21,083 nucleotides of DNA from a virus. The position numbers were made by a program, and so were the translations under genes. Shown piece by piece: positions 7,323 to 14,554 of the stretch (its first letter is position 1; every line of letters begins with the position of its first letter). The notes below the pieces were generated by a model. It was not told the DNA's origin, searched no databases, and saw nothing but the letters and a program-made list of their open reading frames with translations. Location of the stretch: the IMG/VR virus record IMGVR_UViG_3300025141_000946, positions 1-21,083 of that record; one strand, given 5' to 3'.

Positions 7323-9578
7323 TTAAGCCAGACTATTCTTATAGTAGGGGCTGGGACCTCCGCCATTCTGAAGTCCGTTTTGTGTCACTTGTGTCGCGAA
7401 TTGAGTTCCGGCAGATAATTCAACGTTTACATTCTTCCCAGCTTTGGTTGCTTCGAGCAACTCAGCTAAAAGTTGATTAGTCTCGGCGTTATTTGCCCCA
7501 CCTGAGGCATCACCTCGTGCCCGGGAAGGGATTGAGGCTCCTAACTGTGGGGACCTAGGGGACGAGGTGAAGGCTTCTAACTGTGGGGACCTAGGAGACG
7601 AGGTGAAGTCTCCAAAGAGGGGACCTCCGGGTTCGGCTGCAACAATAAAATCTTGTTCGCTAGGCTCTATCACCTGCCCACTAGAGGTGATTATAACGTC
7701 ATTAACTTTTTTAGTCCCGGCGCTAGCGAGGCCAAAAGTTGCAGCGCCGAGGGTGCCGGCAATGCCTGCCCACATCGCGATGCTAGCGCCGCCCGTAAAC
7801 GGAGCAGCAATCATAGCCGCTACGCCTGCCGCCATGAGCCCAGCAGTGGCAAAATGAGGAAGCATATTGATTGCTTTCCCGAGCCAACCGGCAAAGGTAG
7901 CAAATACTTTAATCATCGGTACCAGAGTCTGTTCAACAAACGGACGAAGATCTTTGGCAAGTACAGCGAAAGCGGATTTTAATTGATCCACCATCTTTTG
8001 GGTAGAACGTGCCTGCTCTTCTACTTCCTTTTGAGTCTGTGCCTGCAACTCATATTCAGCTGTCGACATCTTCATGATTCTGGATGCCTCGTCGACACTC
8101 ATACCAAGTGCAGAGGCAATTGCTTGTTTTTCAAATCGATTCATTGCATCAAATTGCATGCCTGAGGCGTCGACAGTATCGCGGATCATCTGCAGCCGTT
8201 CACCTTCCTTGGCGTTCAGCATGTCAATTGAGTTGAGGTATGGACCACCCAAGATTGCATTCAACTTGCCAACAGAGGTTGCGGCACCCTCGAATGTATC
8301 GAATTGTTTGGTTATTGACATAAGCTTGCCGACGGCAATACCTGTTGCTTTTGCTTGCTTGGCTAAGTCTTCAAAGACATCTATTGCCTGCTCGCCGTAC
8401 TTACTGAGTTCTGCAAAGGCGCCTTCAAAGTCGGAGGCCATCTTGTCCATGGGAACTTCGAGAGAGGCTGCGGCACCACCAATCCGCAACATCGTGGCTT
8501 GAATAGATCTCGGTCCTTGCCCAAGAGAACGGGATAGTTGATCAAAGATCTTCCCAGCAGTACCGGCGGAAACACCTAGCTTCTCGTACAGGACTGCTGT
8601 GTCGACCAGCATCTGTCGGCTGGCGCTGCTTAGCTCTGTAAACTGAGAGAAACTGGAATAGAGAGCCTGGAAAGCTTTGCCGGCGTCGGCGGCTGATACC
8701 CCGGCGAGGAAATTACGACGTTCAGTCTGAGCAATCTCTAGATTATACTTTGTGCTGGCTCCTGTTGCTTTGCGGAAAGAAGAGATGGCTTCATCTTGTG
8801 CGGTGATGAGCTTCATTGTGCCACCAATTGCCAACTCGGCGACCTTTAAGAAACCAGCGCGCCCGAGAGATTTAGAAACCTTCCCCATTGCTCTTGATAA
8901 GCCGCCGGGACCTGTGGCTGTTCCCTTCATCGTGAGGAATTGCTTTTTCAAATTCATCACGGTTTCTATCGCGCTGCCGTTCTTCAGACCCAAGCCGAAC
9001 GTCGTTTGTCCGAGGCGCTCAAGCTGTTCAGTCAGTCCTTTTTCACCCTCGAGGGCTTTGGTATTTAGTTTGAATTGGTGTTCTGCTTCAATCAACTTTT
9101 TGCGAAGGTGCTCGGTGCCATCGGCGACTTCTTTGTCTGTCGCACCTTGTTCGCGCAGCGTGTGGGTCAGTTGTGCCAGCTCAAGCTCCGCATGCTTGAC
9201 AATGATTTGTTGTTCCTTAAGTTCTTTGGCAAATGCTTTTGATGTACTTTCAGTTAAATCGTTATAGATTACATCAATCTCTTTAAGTTCCTGCTTAAGG
9301 AAGTCCATAGCCTTTTTCTGTTCGTCCAAAGCGTCAGTGGCGATACGCGCTGAATTGGCATAGGCATCCTGGCGAAGCTTCTGGTTCTCAAGCTCCGTGC
9401 CCAAATCCGACGCAGCTTTGGTGGTTTGCTCCAAAGCCTCTTTTTCTTCGCCGGAGGATTGCGCCGTACCGGTTGAGGGTTTTCCGGATTCCTTATCCCC
9501 TGACTTTTTACCTCCAGGAGATTGGGCGCGCTGTAATTCTTCTAAAATTGCTTGTAGGAGTTGTACCTCGGACGCCAT
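7323..9578 (-). CDS. Tail tape measure protein (751 aa)
   Basis: Sets tail length and is carried inside the tail tube (functional analogue of T4 gp29). The N-terminal third (about residues 40-190) is heptad-rich and strongly predicted coiled coil by eye. A central Ala/Ser/Lys-rich helical region follows, and a hydrophobic Gly/Ala-rich segment, from GLMAAGVAAMIAAPFTGGAS to GTLGAATFGLASAG near residues 580-630, is the usual membrane-seeking part. Near residues 655-679 a 12-residue unit (FTSSPRSPQL plus two) is directly repeated. At 1.5 angstrom per helical residue, 751 residues would span about 110 nm, slightly longer than expected for T4 gp29 (590 residues). Start ATG follows GGGGGG at the end of the preceding gene. 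Position after tube and chaperone-like genes fits. Confidence 0.9.
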   Translation of the reverse strand: MASEVQLLQAILEELQRAQSPGGKKSGDKESGKPSTGTAQSSGEEKEALEQTTKAASDLGTELENQKLRQDAYANSARIATDALDEQKKAMDFLKQELKEIDVIYNDLTESTSKAFAKELKEQQIIVKHAELELAQLTHTLREQGATDKEVADGTEHLRKKLIEAEHQFKLNTKALEGEKGLTEQLERLGQTTFGLGLKNGSAIETVMNLKKQFLTMKGTATGPGGLSRAMGKVSKSLGRAGFLKVAELAIGGTMKLITAQDEAISSFRKATGASTKYNLEIAQTERRNFLAGVSAADAGKAFQALYSSFSQFTELSSASRQMLVDTAVLYEKLGVSAGTAGKIFDQLSRSLGQGPRSIQATMLRIGGAAASLEVPMDKMASDFEGAFAELSKYGEQAIDVFEDLAKQAKATGIAVGKLMSITKQFDTFEGAATSVGKLNAILGGPYLNSIDMLNAKEGERLQMIRDTVDASGMQFDAMNRFEKQAIASALGMSVDEASRIMKMSTAEYELQAQTQKEVEEQARSTQKMVDQLKSAFAVLAKDLRPFVEQTLVPMIKVFATFAGWLGKAINMLPHFATAGLMAAGVAAMIAAPFTGGASIAMWAGIAGTLGAATFGLASAGTKKVNDVIITSSGQVIEPSEQDFIVAAEPGGPLFGDFTSSPRSPQLEAFTSSPRSPQLGASIPSRARGDASGGANNAETNQLLAELLEATKAGKNVNVELSAGTQFATQVTQNGLQNGGGPSPYYKNSLA
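7541..7612. repeat. 36-bp tandem duplication inside the tape measure gene
   Basis: Two direct copies at 7541-7576 and 7577-7612. The first 32 bases differ only at one position (ggg versus gga after ggacctag) and the last four diverge. Being a multiple of three, the repeat adds a 12-residue Ser/Pro/Arg-rich unit without breaking the frame. Confidence 0.9.
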
Positions 9579-9590
9579 TTATAAACCCCC

Positions 9591-9920
9591 CTAGTTGGCA
9601 AATGGCCAGCGGATGCCGGTTTCGAATTCGAATTTTCTTACGGCATCATCGAGCTGGTATTTTGAGTTTAGTGTCTGTGCATCATTGAGACCATGCTTTA
9701 CAAAAGAGTCCATATAACGCTTTTCACGTTGGAGGGCGGTAAAAAAAGAAGTTATTTGTGAAGGATTGCCGCCCATTGAAACGTTTAAGCTTGGGGCGCG
9801 CCCGCTATACAAACTTTGCATTAAAAAATATACATCATTTGAAAAATCGCTATAAACGTCCTCTGTGAGAATCGCATTATTCTTCATATTCAAGTTCAGA
9901 TGAATCTTCTTTTTTGTCAT
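9591..9920 (-). CDS. Small conserved-looking tail-module protein, unknown function (109 aa)
   Basis: I do not recognise this family. It is a 109-residue soluble protein with a basic start (MTKKKIHLNLNMKNN), a helical centre and a distinctive end, FEFETGIRWPFAN. It starts with ATG behind the GAGGG of AATGAGGGCTCATAA and ends 12 bases before the tape measure start. It is the first gene after one copy of the ACTATTTA intergenic motif, so it may lead a transcript carrying tape measure and baseplate genes. Position between a chaperone-like gene and the tape measure suggests a role in tape measure handling or hub assembly (inference only). A second in-frame ATG lies 11 codons in. Confidence 0.7.
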   Translation of the reverse strand: MTKKKIHLNLNMKNNAILTEDVYSDFSNDVYFLMQSLYSGRAPSLNVSMGGNPSQITSFFTALQREKRYMDSFVKHGLNDAQTLNSKYQLDDAVRKFEFETGIRWPFAN

Positions 9921-9938
9921 TTATGAGCCCTCATTAAA

Positions 9939-9946
9939 TAAATAGT
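9939..9946 (-). promoter_or_regulatory. ACTATTTA intergenic motif upstream of the 109-aa gene / tape measure cluster
   Basis: Coding-strand ACTATTTA sits in the 49-base gap after the frameshift-extension stop, 18 bases before the ATG. It is one of five copies, all in gene gaps and all in the same orientation. The function as a late promoter or processing site is inferred. Confidence 0.45.
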
Positions 9947-9969
9947 CGCTGGCGCAAAAAGGCGTCGGT

Positions 9970-10159
9970 TCAACCCTTCATCGCTTCTTCTAATTGTTTA
10001 TTTTCTTCTTCGTACTCTTTAATTAGTCTTTCTACAAACCAATGTCGCAGCTGAATAGGCAAGTTATATGCCTCGAAAAATGACCAGCCGCCATGATGCT
10101 TGAGAATAAAGAGTTCTTCGTATACCGAAGCTTGGTAACTAGTCGCTAGGCCAAAAAAA
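9970..10159 (-). CDS. Start-less downstream frame: tail-assembly chaperone extension made by frameshifting
   Basis: After the T7 run in the gp26-like gene, another frame stays open for 60 codons to a TGA at 9972-9970. It reads GLATSYQASVYEEL, then HHGGWSFFEAYNLPIQLRHW, and ends in a charged helix KEYEEENKQLEEAMKG. The 'NLPIxLRxWFVERL' element and acidic helix look like small hub/tail-assembly proteins that follow gp26 in T4-like phages (recognition from memory). Upstream, this frame is closed by TAA at a GGTAATG sequence, and no ATG, GTG or TTG occurs before the conserved part (the first TTG is inside the NLP element). Expression therefore needs a shift to the +1 frame, by +1 or -2 slippage. 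The alternative is a sequencing or assembly indel in the T run. Confidence 0.65.
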
Positions 10160-10996
10160 GTCTGCCGTGAGCGGCATTACCACCTTCCCGGCGTAGGAGC
10201 AGCGATCGCAGGTAAACTCGTGATTGAGGTCGACGTCGGGCTTGATCTTCTCGTAAATGCGACGTAGGAAACGTGAATCCATTGATGGCATAAGATCTAC
10301 AAACTGTGCCACCATGCCAGGATCTACTACACCATTCACTGAAACAATGACAGCTTTCAGTAGATCGGTGCTGCGACTATCAGGAAGATTCATTTTCTTC
10401 TTTCTTTCTGCAGCGGCAGACAATTGCTTCTCGGTGCCAGCAGTTAAAAGTCGCACTTCTAAGACTACGGCAGTCGTGGGAAGTTTAAATTTGAATGTGC
10501 CCCCGGGAGTTACCTCGATGTCTTCGGGGATTGAGTCTGCACAATGGAGGCTTAACGCATGCAGATCAAATGTTGTGTTGTTTACCTCATTGCAGTTGGG
10601 GCAAGTCAAACTCGTAGCATAATCAGCACCAAACCCTGTGATGCGAGCGCCGATGACGAGCGCGTTTTTATCTCCAATTAAGAAGTCATCCAGATTTAAT
10701 CCCTGATCAACCAAGAGCGCCTGGAGCATTCTATCTAAGGCGATGCCCTTTTTCAGCAATGCTTCACTTGTTAAAATGTCTTCTTCTTTTGCCGTCATGT
10801 GACGGAGTTCCACAGACTCTACACCTGCCAGGGGACTGTCTTCTGTATAAAATCTACCTTTACTGGGGAGATCAACAAATTCTGTTGGTGTTACAAATGA
10901 AAAAATATCTCCACCCGTAGTCATGGTGGGCGGTGGGGGGCTGTTATCCTCGGGGCGTGGTGGTGTAAGTCGCTCTGAATTCTTTTTGCGAGCCAT
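10139..10996 (-). CDS. 26: gp26-like baseplate hub/tail-assembly protein with zinc ribbon
   Basis: 285 residues. A Pro-rich N-terminus precedes FVDLPSKGRFY (residues 40-50) and ELRHMTAKEEDILTSEALLK (63-82), a pattern I associate with the T4 gp26 baseplate family. Two CxxC pairs, C132/C135 (CPNC) and C263/C266 (CDRC), are placed to form a split zinc ribbon. The C-terminal part has VDLMPSMDSRFLRRIYEKI. It is longer than T4 gp26 (208 residues). The gene sits between tail tube and tape measure, the slot where many long-tailed phages encode the frameshifting G/GT tail-assembly chaperones. It ends at TAG shortly after a T7 run that leads into a second open frame. Ribosome binding site is AAGAAGGT, in an 18-base gap after the tube gene. 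Confidence 0.78.
   Translation of the reverse strand: MARKKNSERLTPPRPEDNSPPPPTMTTGGDIFSFVTPTEFVDLPSKGRFYTEDSPLAGVESVELRHMTAKEEDILTSEALLKKGIALDRMLQALLVDQGLNLDDFLIGDKNALVIGARITGFGADYATSLTCPNCNEVNNTTFDLHALSLHCADSIPEDIEVTPGGTFKFKLPTTAVVLEVRLLTAGTEKQLSAAAERKKKMNLPDSRSTDLLKAVIVSVNGVVDPGMVAQFVDLMPSMDSRFLRRIYEKIKPDVDLNHEFTCDRCSYAGKVVMPLTADFFWPSD
10153..10159 (-). other. Candidate programmed frameshift site (T7 run)
   Basis: On the coding strand the zero frame reads GAC TTT TTT TGG CCT. With TTT in the P site, a +1 slip (to TTT GGC) or a -2 slip (TTT re-pairing two bases back) both keep perfect pairing and enter the 60-codon downstream frame. The slip must occur between the upstream TAA of the new frame and the downstream TAG of the old one, a window containing the T7 run. 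A 5-bp hairpin TGCCG-CTCA-CGGCA (10163-10176) ends three bases upstream, and CTAG-CGA-CTAG follows downstream. The direction of shift is not decided by sequence alone. Confidence 0.6.
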
Positions 10997-11014
10997 TAAT
11001 TACCTTCTTTCTTA

Positions 11015-11590
11015 TCACGGATCGGCAGAAAATGAAATCGCAGGTCCGGGTGTGTATATGGCATAATCATACCGCATTGTGACCGAAACATTAAGTAATT
11101 CTGTATCATTGTCGTAGTTTAAATCACCAAAAGTTGCATTAGTTATAAATGCATTAATCAATTGCCATTCACCAACATTGCCACCTTCGCCATTGAGTTC
11201 CTGAATGTTCACGAGACCAAGAGCGGTGAGTGCGTCTTTCTTATTAACTGTGCCGGGTGCCTGATTACTGTTAATGACGTCTTCCTGGCGATCCGGTCGC
11301 AGGTAGCCCATGTCAGTAAGGGCGTTCATAAGGAGAGCATTGCCGTCAGGGTTGATGGCGTTAACGATCACAGCGTTGACGGTTTGCCATTCAACAGAGC
11401 CGGGATAGTAATAGGTATTTCCCAAAAACTTATGGGGAGCTTCGCCCACCGTATAAGCTGGCTTCGTGACCGACTTGGCAAGATATTTAGCGTACGTGAA
11501 CTCGCTGCTGGGACTTACAAGCCCCGGGATGTCTAAGATAAATCTATGTGCGCGTTTTGGTTCTGATAAAGCGCTTGTCCAGAATGGCAT
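11015..11590 (-). CDS. 19: Tail tube protein (gp19-like)
   Basis: 191 residues; subunit of the inner tail tube. It begins FWTSALSEPKRAHRFILDIP and continues YLAKSVTKPAYTVGEAPHKF (about 31-50), FLGNTYYYPGSVEW, then NALTDMGYLRP, the usual layout of T4 gp19-type tube proteins (163 residues in T4). The end VTMRYDYAIY fits the last barrel strand. It follows the sheath gene, as gene 19 follows gene 18 in T4. Start ATG has AAGGAG nine bases upstream. It is separated from the sheath gene by a hairpin and an ACTATTTA motif and so probably has its own transcript start, continuing into the gp26-like gene. Confidence 0.88.
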   Translation of the reverse strand: MPFWTSALSEPKRAHRFILDIPGLVSPSSEFTYAKYLAKSVTKPAYTVGEAPHKFLGNTYYYPGSVEWQTVNAVIVNAINPDGNALLMNALTDMGYLRPDRQEDVINSNQAPGTVNKKDALTALGLVNIQELNGEGGNVGEWQLINAFITNATFGDLNYDNDTELLNVSVTMRYDYAIYTPGPAISFSADP

Positions 11591-11620
11591 TGTTTATATA
11601 CTCCTTATAAGTTCTAAAGT

Positions 11621-11628
11621 TAAATAGT
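11621..11628 (-). promoter_or_regulatory. ACTATTTA intergenic motif upstream of tail tube gene
   Basis: Coding-strand ACTATTTA lies two bases or fewer after the hairpin that follows the sheath gene and 30 bases before the tube ATG. The arrangement (terminator, then motif, then leader with a good Shine-Dalgarno) is what one expects of a promoter for highly expressed tube protein. The promoter role is inferred. Confidence 0.5.
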
Positions 11629-11650
11629 GTGGGAGGTAAAAACCTCCCAC
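11629..11650 (-). terminator. Hairpin after tail sheath gene
   Basis: Coding strand GTGGGAGGT-TTTT-ACCTCCCAC: a perfect 9-bp stem with a 4-base loop, five bases after the sheath TAA. The tail after the stem is ACTATTTAACTT rather than a clean U run, so it may be a weak terminator or an RNA-stabilising/processing hairpin. Confidence 0.65.
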
Positions 11651-11654
11651 TTTA

Positions 11655-14492
11655 TTAATCGTCAAATGACGCTCCTGTTCTCGTGATATTAAAATCAATT
11701 GCAATAAATTCAATAGCTCGTGTGGGCTTCAGGAATATACGCGCATACATTATGTTTCTATCAACCAAATCCGGGGTTGTCGTTGTGTCATCAAGAACAA
11801 GCTTGTAATCAGAGAGACCGAAGTTTGTCTTAATGTCAGCAAGAATCGGTGTAACTGCAGAGATAAACCGATTCCAGGTTGTCTGTACGTTAGGATCGAA
11901 GAGAAGGCGCGATGCAACTTGCGAAATGCGCTTCTTAACAAAGATCATAAGACGTCGGACGTTAATGCGATCCAATGCTGATGGTGTAATCTGAAGGGTC
12001 TTCTGACCGAAGATTACAATCCCTTCTGCGGGGAACTTAGCAATGGGGTTAATATTGGCTGCATACAGATTATCCCGATCGACGCGGCGCAGATGATGCG
12101 AAACATCCGTAATAGGAATACCAGCAGCACCCTCGGTGAGTCCGCCTCGGTTGAAACCAGCCGGCGCGAACCAGACCTGTGTCTTCTTCTGCGAACTTGA
12201 GAATGTTCCCAAAGCTGCAACAGAAGGGGGCAACCAGACCATGGAGCCGTTGATGGTATCTCTTCCGCGGATCCATGGGAAGAAAGTACAAGCGTAAGAA
12301 CTATTCAGTGCCCGGGAGCGCAAGCTGTTAATCACACTGCTAATTTCGCTAGCGGTGTTATTACGTGCAATTGCGGTGCCTTCAGCGCGGGGTTTGAAGC
12401 CACCCTCAAGATCAACAACTGCCAGAGCATCTGCGCGGTCTTCGCACACATTAATCAACTGGTTCGTAAGACCACTCTGCTTAATGCCCGGGATGGATGC
12501 GAGATTCATCTCAACCACCTCGGGATCTGCTGTAGAGTCGATAGACTGTCGAATCGAGTTAAAGGTGTAGCTCGTCGTGTCGGTAGGCGTAGTGCCATCC
12601 CACTGACTATTACGGAAGGGATCAAGCTCGGTAATATCTAAGCCATCGAAACCACCGTAGAGGGGTACCGTAAAGCGGTCGAAGCCAGCGTCGAGGACGC
12701 CAGAAACAGCACCGTTAACATTCACCAAGGCGGTGCCATCGGCATGCGAACCAGAGACCCAAGTACCCGCGGAACCACTGATGTCATCCAGAGTGAAATA
12801 CATCGAGAGTTCCCTGACTCCAGTAGAGGCGCCGGCGAACATGTCGCCAACCATTTGTCCGCGGGGGCGGAGCAAATCGATATTAGACTGGTCAAAGACG
12901 GTTCCGCCGGCGGTGCGGCTAGCCTGGAACCCAAAGTATGCATCGGTCGCGTTATTAAGGTTACCGGATGCAGCGCTGACGCGCAGTTCGGGTGCGGGAT
13001 AAAGTACTGAAGCACTGAGTTGTGATCCCGCGACAACAAAAACACCATCGGTGATTTCAGCGGCGCCCGCGATGCTCACGGGACGGGCTTCTACGTGGAG
13101 GGCTGAACCGGTGACCCAGTTTCCAGCAGAAGTAGATGCAAGGACGGTATCGTCCTCATACTTCACAATCCCCCTAAAGCCAAAGGGAAGCAAACTAGCA
13201 TTTTCACCAACCGTATCTTCATTAACGGCCACGCGGATGTACTGGGAAACATTGTTATAGTCACCCTGTTGGATGTAGCGACGCTCTGTTGAATTCCATG
13301 TAGTGTACTTATCACCAACTTTGCGGGCGATGTAGTTTAATGACTCTGGGTTCAGGGATAGATCGTTGAACTGTTCAACTACCTTAACCACATTGTCTGA
13401 ATCGTCGAGCTTGCGAACCACCAGAGAGAATGAACCATAATCGCTTGATTCATTGGTGGATATCTTAATATCCTGGATAGAGACCTTAAGGTTTCTATTG
13501 GTCCAGTCTCCGGGCTGGTTAAGAGCGTGAACTGTGAACAGAGTGGGCATATCGAGAACACTAAAAGAGTTTGATGCCGCAGCGCGTTGAAGAACATCGC
13601 AACCAATAATAGCCGGGGACTGAGCGCTTTGGACAGGGCTCCTAAAATTATCGGCATCATTGCCAGAGTTGGCAAGATTGACGATCGCAGCGTATGTGCT
13701 GCCGCCAGGATCTGTGATATTCGCCTTTAAGTGGCGATCAAACGTCTCTCCCAAGAAATAGTTATCAGTCGACGTCATAATCGTACTATTAGTACGCTGG
13801 GGGGTTGTATTAAACACCTTTCGAATATACTTTGAGTCATTTACACTAAAGTTGAAACTAGTGGTCTTATTAGTTCCCGCCGAGTTGGCATTGTTGACAA
13901 TCATCTTGAACTCATACGGATTTCCGTTGTCAACGACGACCACGTTAGAACCCGTAGTAGCAACATCCGAACCGCTAACACTTACACCGGCTGTCGTAAC
14001 CAAGGTGCCAGACAGCTGAAGGTAAGTGGAAGCATCCGTGGTATAGAATACAGCAGCAAGCGCGCCAGTAAGAGAGAGTGCTCCTGCAGATTCAAACACC
14101 ACAAGTCCCCACGCCTTACCATCGTCACCGCCGCTCCAGCCGGCTTTACCAGCGGCTGCGGCGGACGAGTCTTCATTTCCAAGAAGACGAATATAGGTTA
14201 AGGGAGAACTATTACGAAGATAAGCTTGTGCAGCATAGGCTCCATATGTAGGAGCGGAAACATTCGCGCCTAGGCGCCAAACATCTCCATTGAGGGCTCC
14301 GGGAATTGGAGCACCAAATACATTGACAAACTCGGAAAATGAGTTAACCGTAGTGGGACGCAAGGCTGGTCCTTTTTCTGCACGACCTATAACAACCGGT
14401 CCTATTCCTGCTGGAGAGGCTGGCATTTGAGAATTATCAATTTCGTTGACAAAAACTCCGGGTGATACAAATCTATAATTTTTTACTGACAT
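11655..14492 (-). CDS. 18: Contractile tail sheath protein (gp18-like, enlarged)
   Basis: 945 residues; forms the contractile outer tail. The N-terminus FVSPGVFVNEIDNSQMPASP with VVIGRAEKGPALRPTTVNSF is a classic sheath start. The conserved C-terminal domain includes FFPWIRGRD, PPSVAALGTFSS, VWFAPAGFNRGGL, NLYAANINPIAKFPAEGIVI, FGQKTL, INVRRLMIFVKKRI and FDPN...TWNRF, ending with IEFIAIDFNITRTG. T4 gp18 has 659 residues; the extra ~290 lie in the middle (roughly 110-680), a Ser/Thr/Asn/Asp-rich beta region likely displayed on the outside of the tail. The start has AGGAG and follows an ACTATTTA motif; a hairpin lies after the stop. This suggests a transcript of its own. Confidence 0.97.
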   Translation of the reverse strand: MSVKNYRFVSPGVFVNEIDNSQMPASPAGIGPVVIGRAEKGPALRPTTVNSFSEFVNVFGAPIPGALNGDVWRLGANVSAPTYGAYAAQAYLRNSSPLTYIRLLGNEDSSAAAAGKAGWSGGDDGKAWGLVVFESAGALSLTGALAAVFYTTDASTYLQLSGTLVTTAGVSVSGSDVATTGSNVVVVDNGNPYEFKMIVNNANSAGTNKTTSFNFSVNDSKYIRKVFNTTPQRTNSTIMTSTDNYFLGETFDRHLKANITDPGGSTYAAIVNLANSGNDADNFRSPVQSAQSPAIIGCDVLQRAAASNSFSVLDMPTLFTVHALNQPGDWTNRNLKVSIQDIKISTNESSDYGSFSLVVRKLDDSDNVVKVVEQFNDLSLNPESLNYIARKVGDKYTTWNSTERRYIQQGDYNNVSQYIRVAVNEDTVGENASLLPFGFRGIVKYEDDTVLASTSAGNWVTGSALHVEARPVSIAGAAEITDGVFVVAGSQLSASVLYPAPELRVSAASGNLNNATDAYFGFQASRTAGGTVFDQSNIDLLRPRGQMVGDMFAGASTGVRELSMYFTLDDISGSAGTWVSGSHADGTALVNVNGAVSGVLDAGFDRFTVPLYGGFDGLDITELDPFRNSQWDGTTPTDTTSYTFNSIRQSIDSTADPEVVEMNLASIPGIKQSGLTNQLINVCEDRADALAVVDLEGGFKPRAEGTAIARNNTASEISSVINSLRSRALNSSYACTFFPWIRGRDTINGSMVWLPPSVAALGTFSSSQKKTQVWFAPAGFNRGGLTEGAAGIPITDVSHHLRRVDRDNLYAANINPIAKFPAEGIVIFGQKTLQITPSALDRINVRRLMIFVKKRISQVASRLLFDPNVQTTWNRFISAVTPILADIKTNFGLSDYKLVLDDTTTTPDLVDRNIMYARIFLKPTRAIEFIAIDFNITRTGASFDD

Positions 14493-14525
14493 TCGTTTTA
14501 TCTCCTAAACCTGGGATATCGTTAT

Positions 14526-14533
14526 TAAATAGT
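14526..14533 (-). promoter_or_regulatory. ACTATTTA intergenic motif upstream of tail sheath gene
   Basis: Coding-strand ACTATTTA lies in the 62-base gap between gp15-like and sheath genes, 33 bases before the sheath ATG. The copy is not preceded by an obvious hairpin. A promoter or processing role is inferred from recurrence. Confidence 0.5.
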
Positions 14534-14554
14534 ATTGGTTGATCCTAATAGAAA

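Noticed and set aside
8074-8502. 142-codon plus-strand open frame
   Set aside because: Again antisense to the tape measure gene, with low-complexity composition and no start context; no neighbouring plus-strand genes exist.
8752-9267. 171-codon open frame on the plus strand opposite the tape measure gene
   Set aside because: It lies entirely inside a strong minus-strand gene, has no ribosome binding site, and its product is a Ser/Cys/Pro-rich mirror of the coiled-coil codons, as expected for a shadow frame.
10153-10159. The T7 run as a simple pseudogene-causing error
   Set aside because: A homopolymer indel cannot be excluded, but both frames are intact up to the run, the location between tube and tape measure is where tail chaperone frameshifts occur, and the stop arrives within a few codons, so a programmed shift is preferred.
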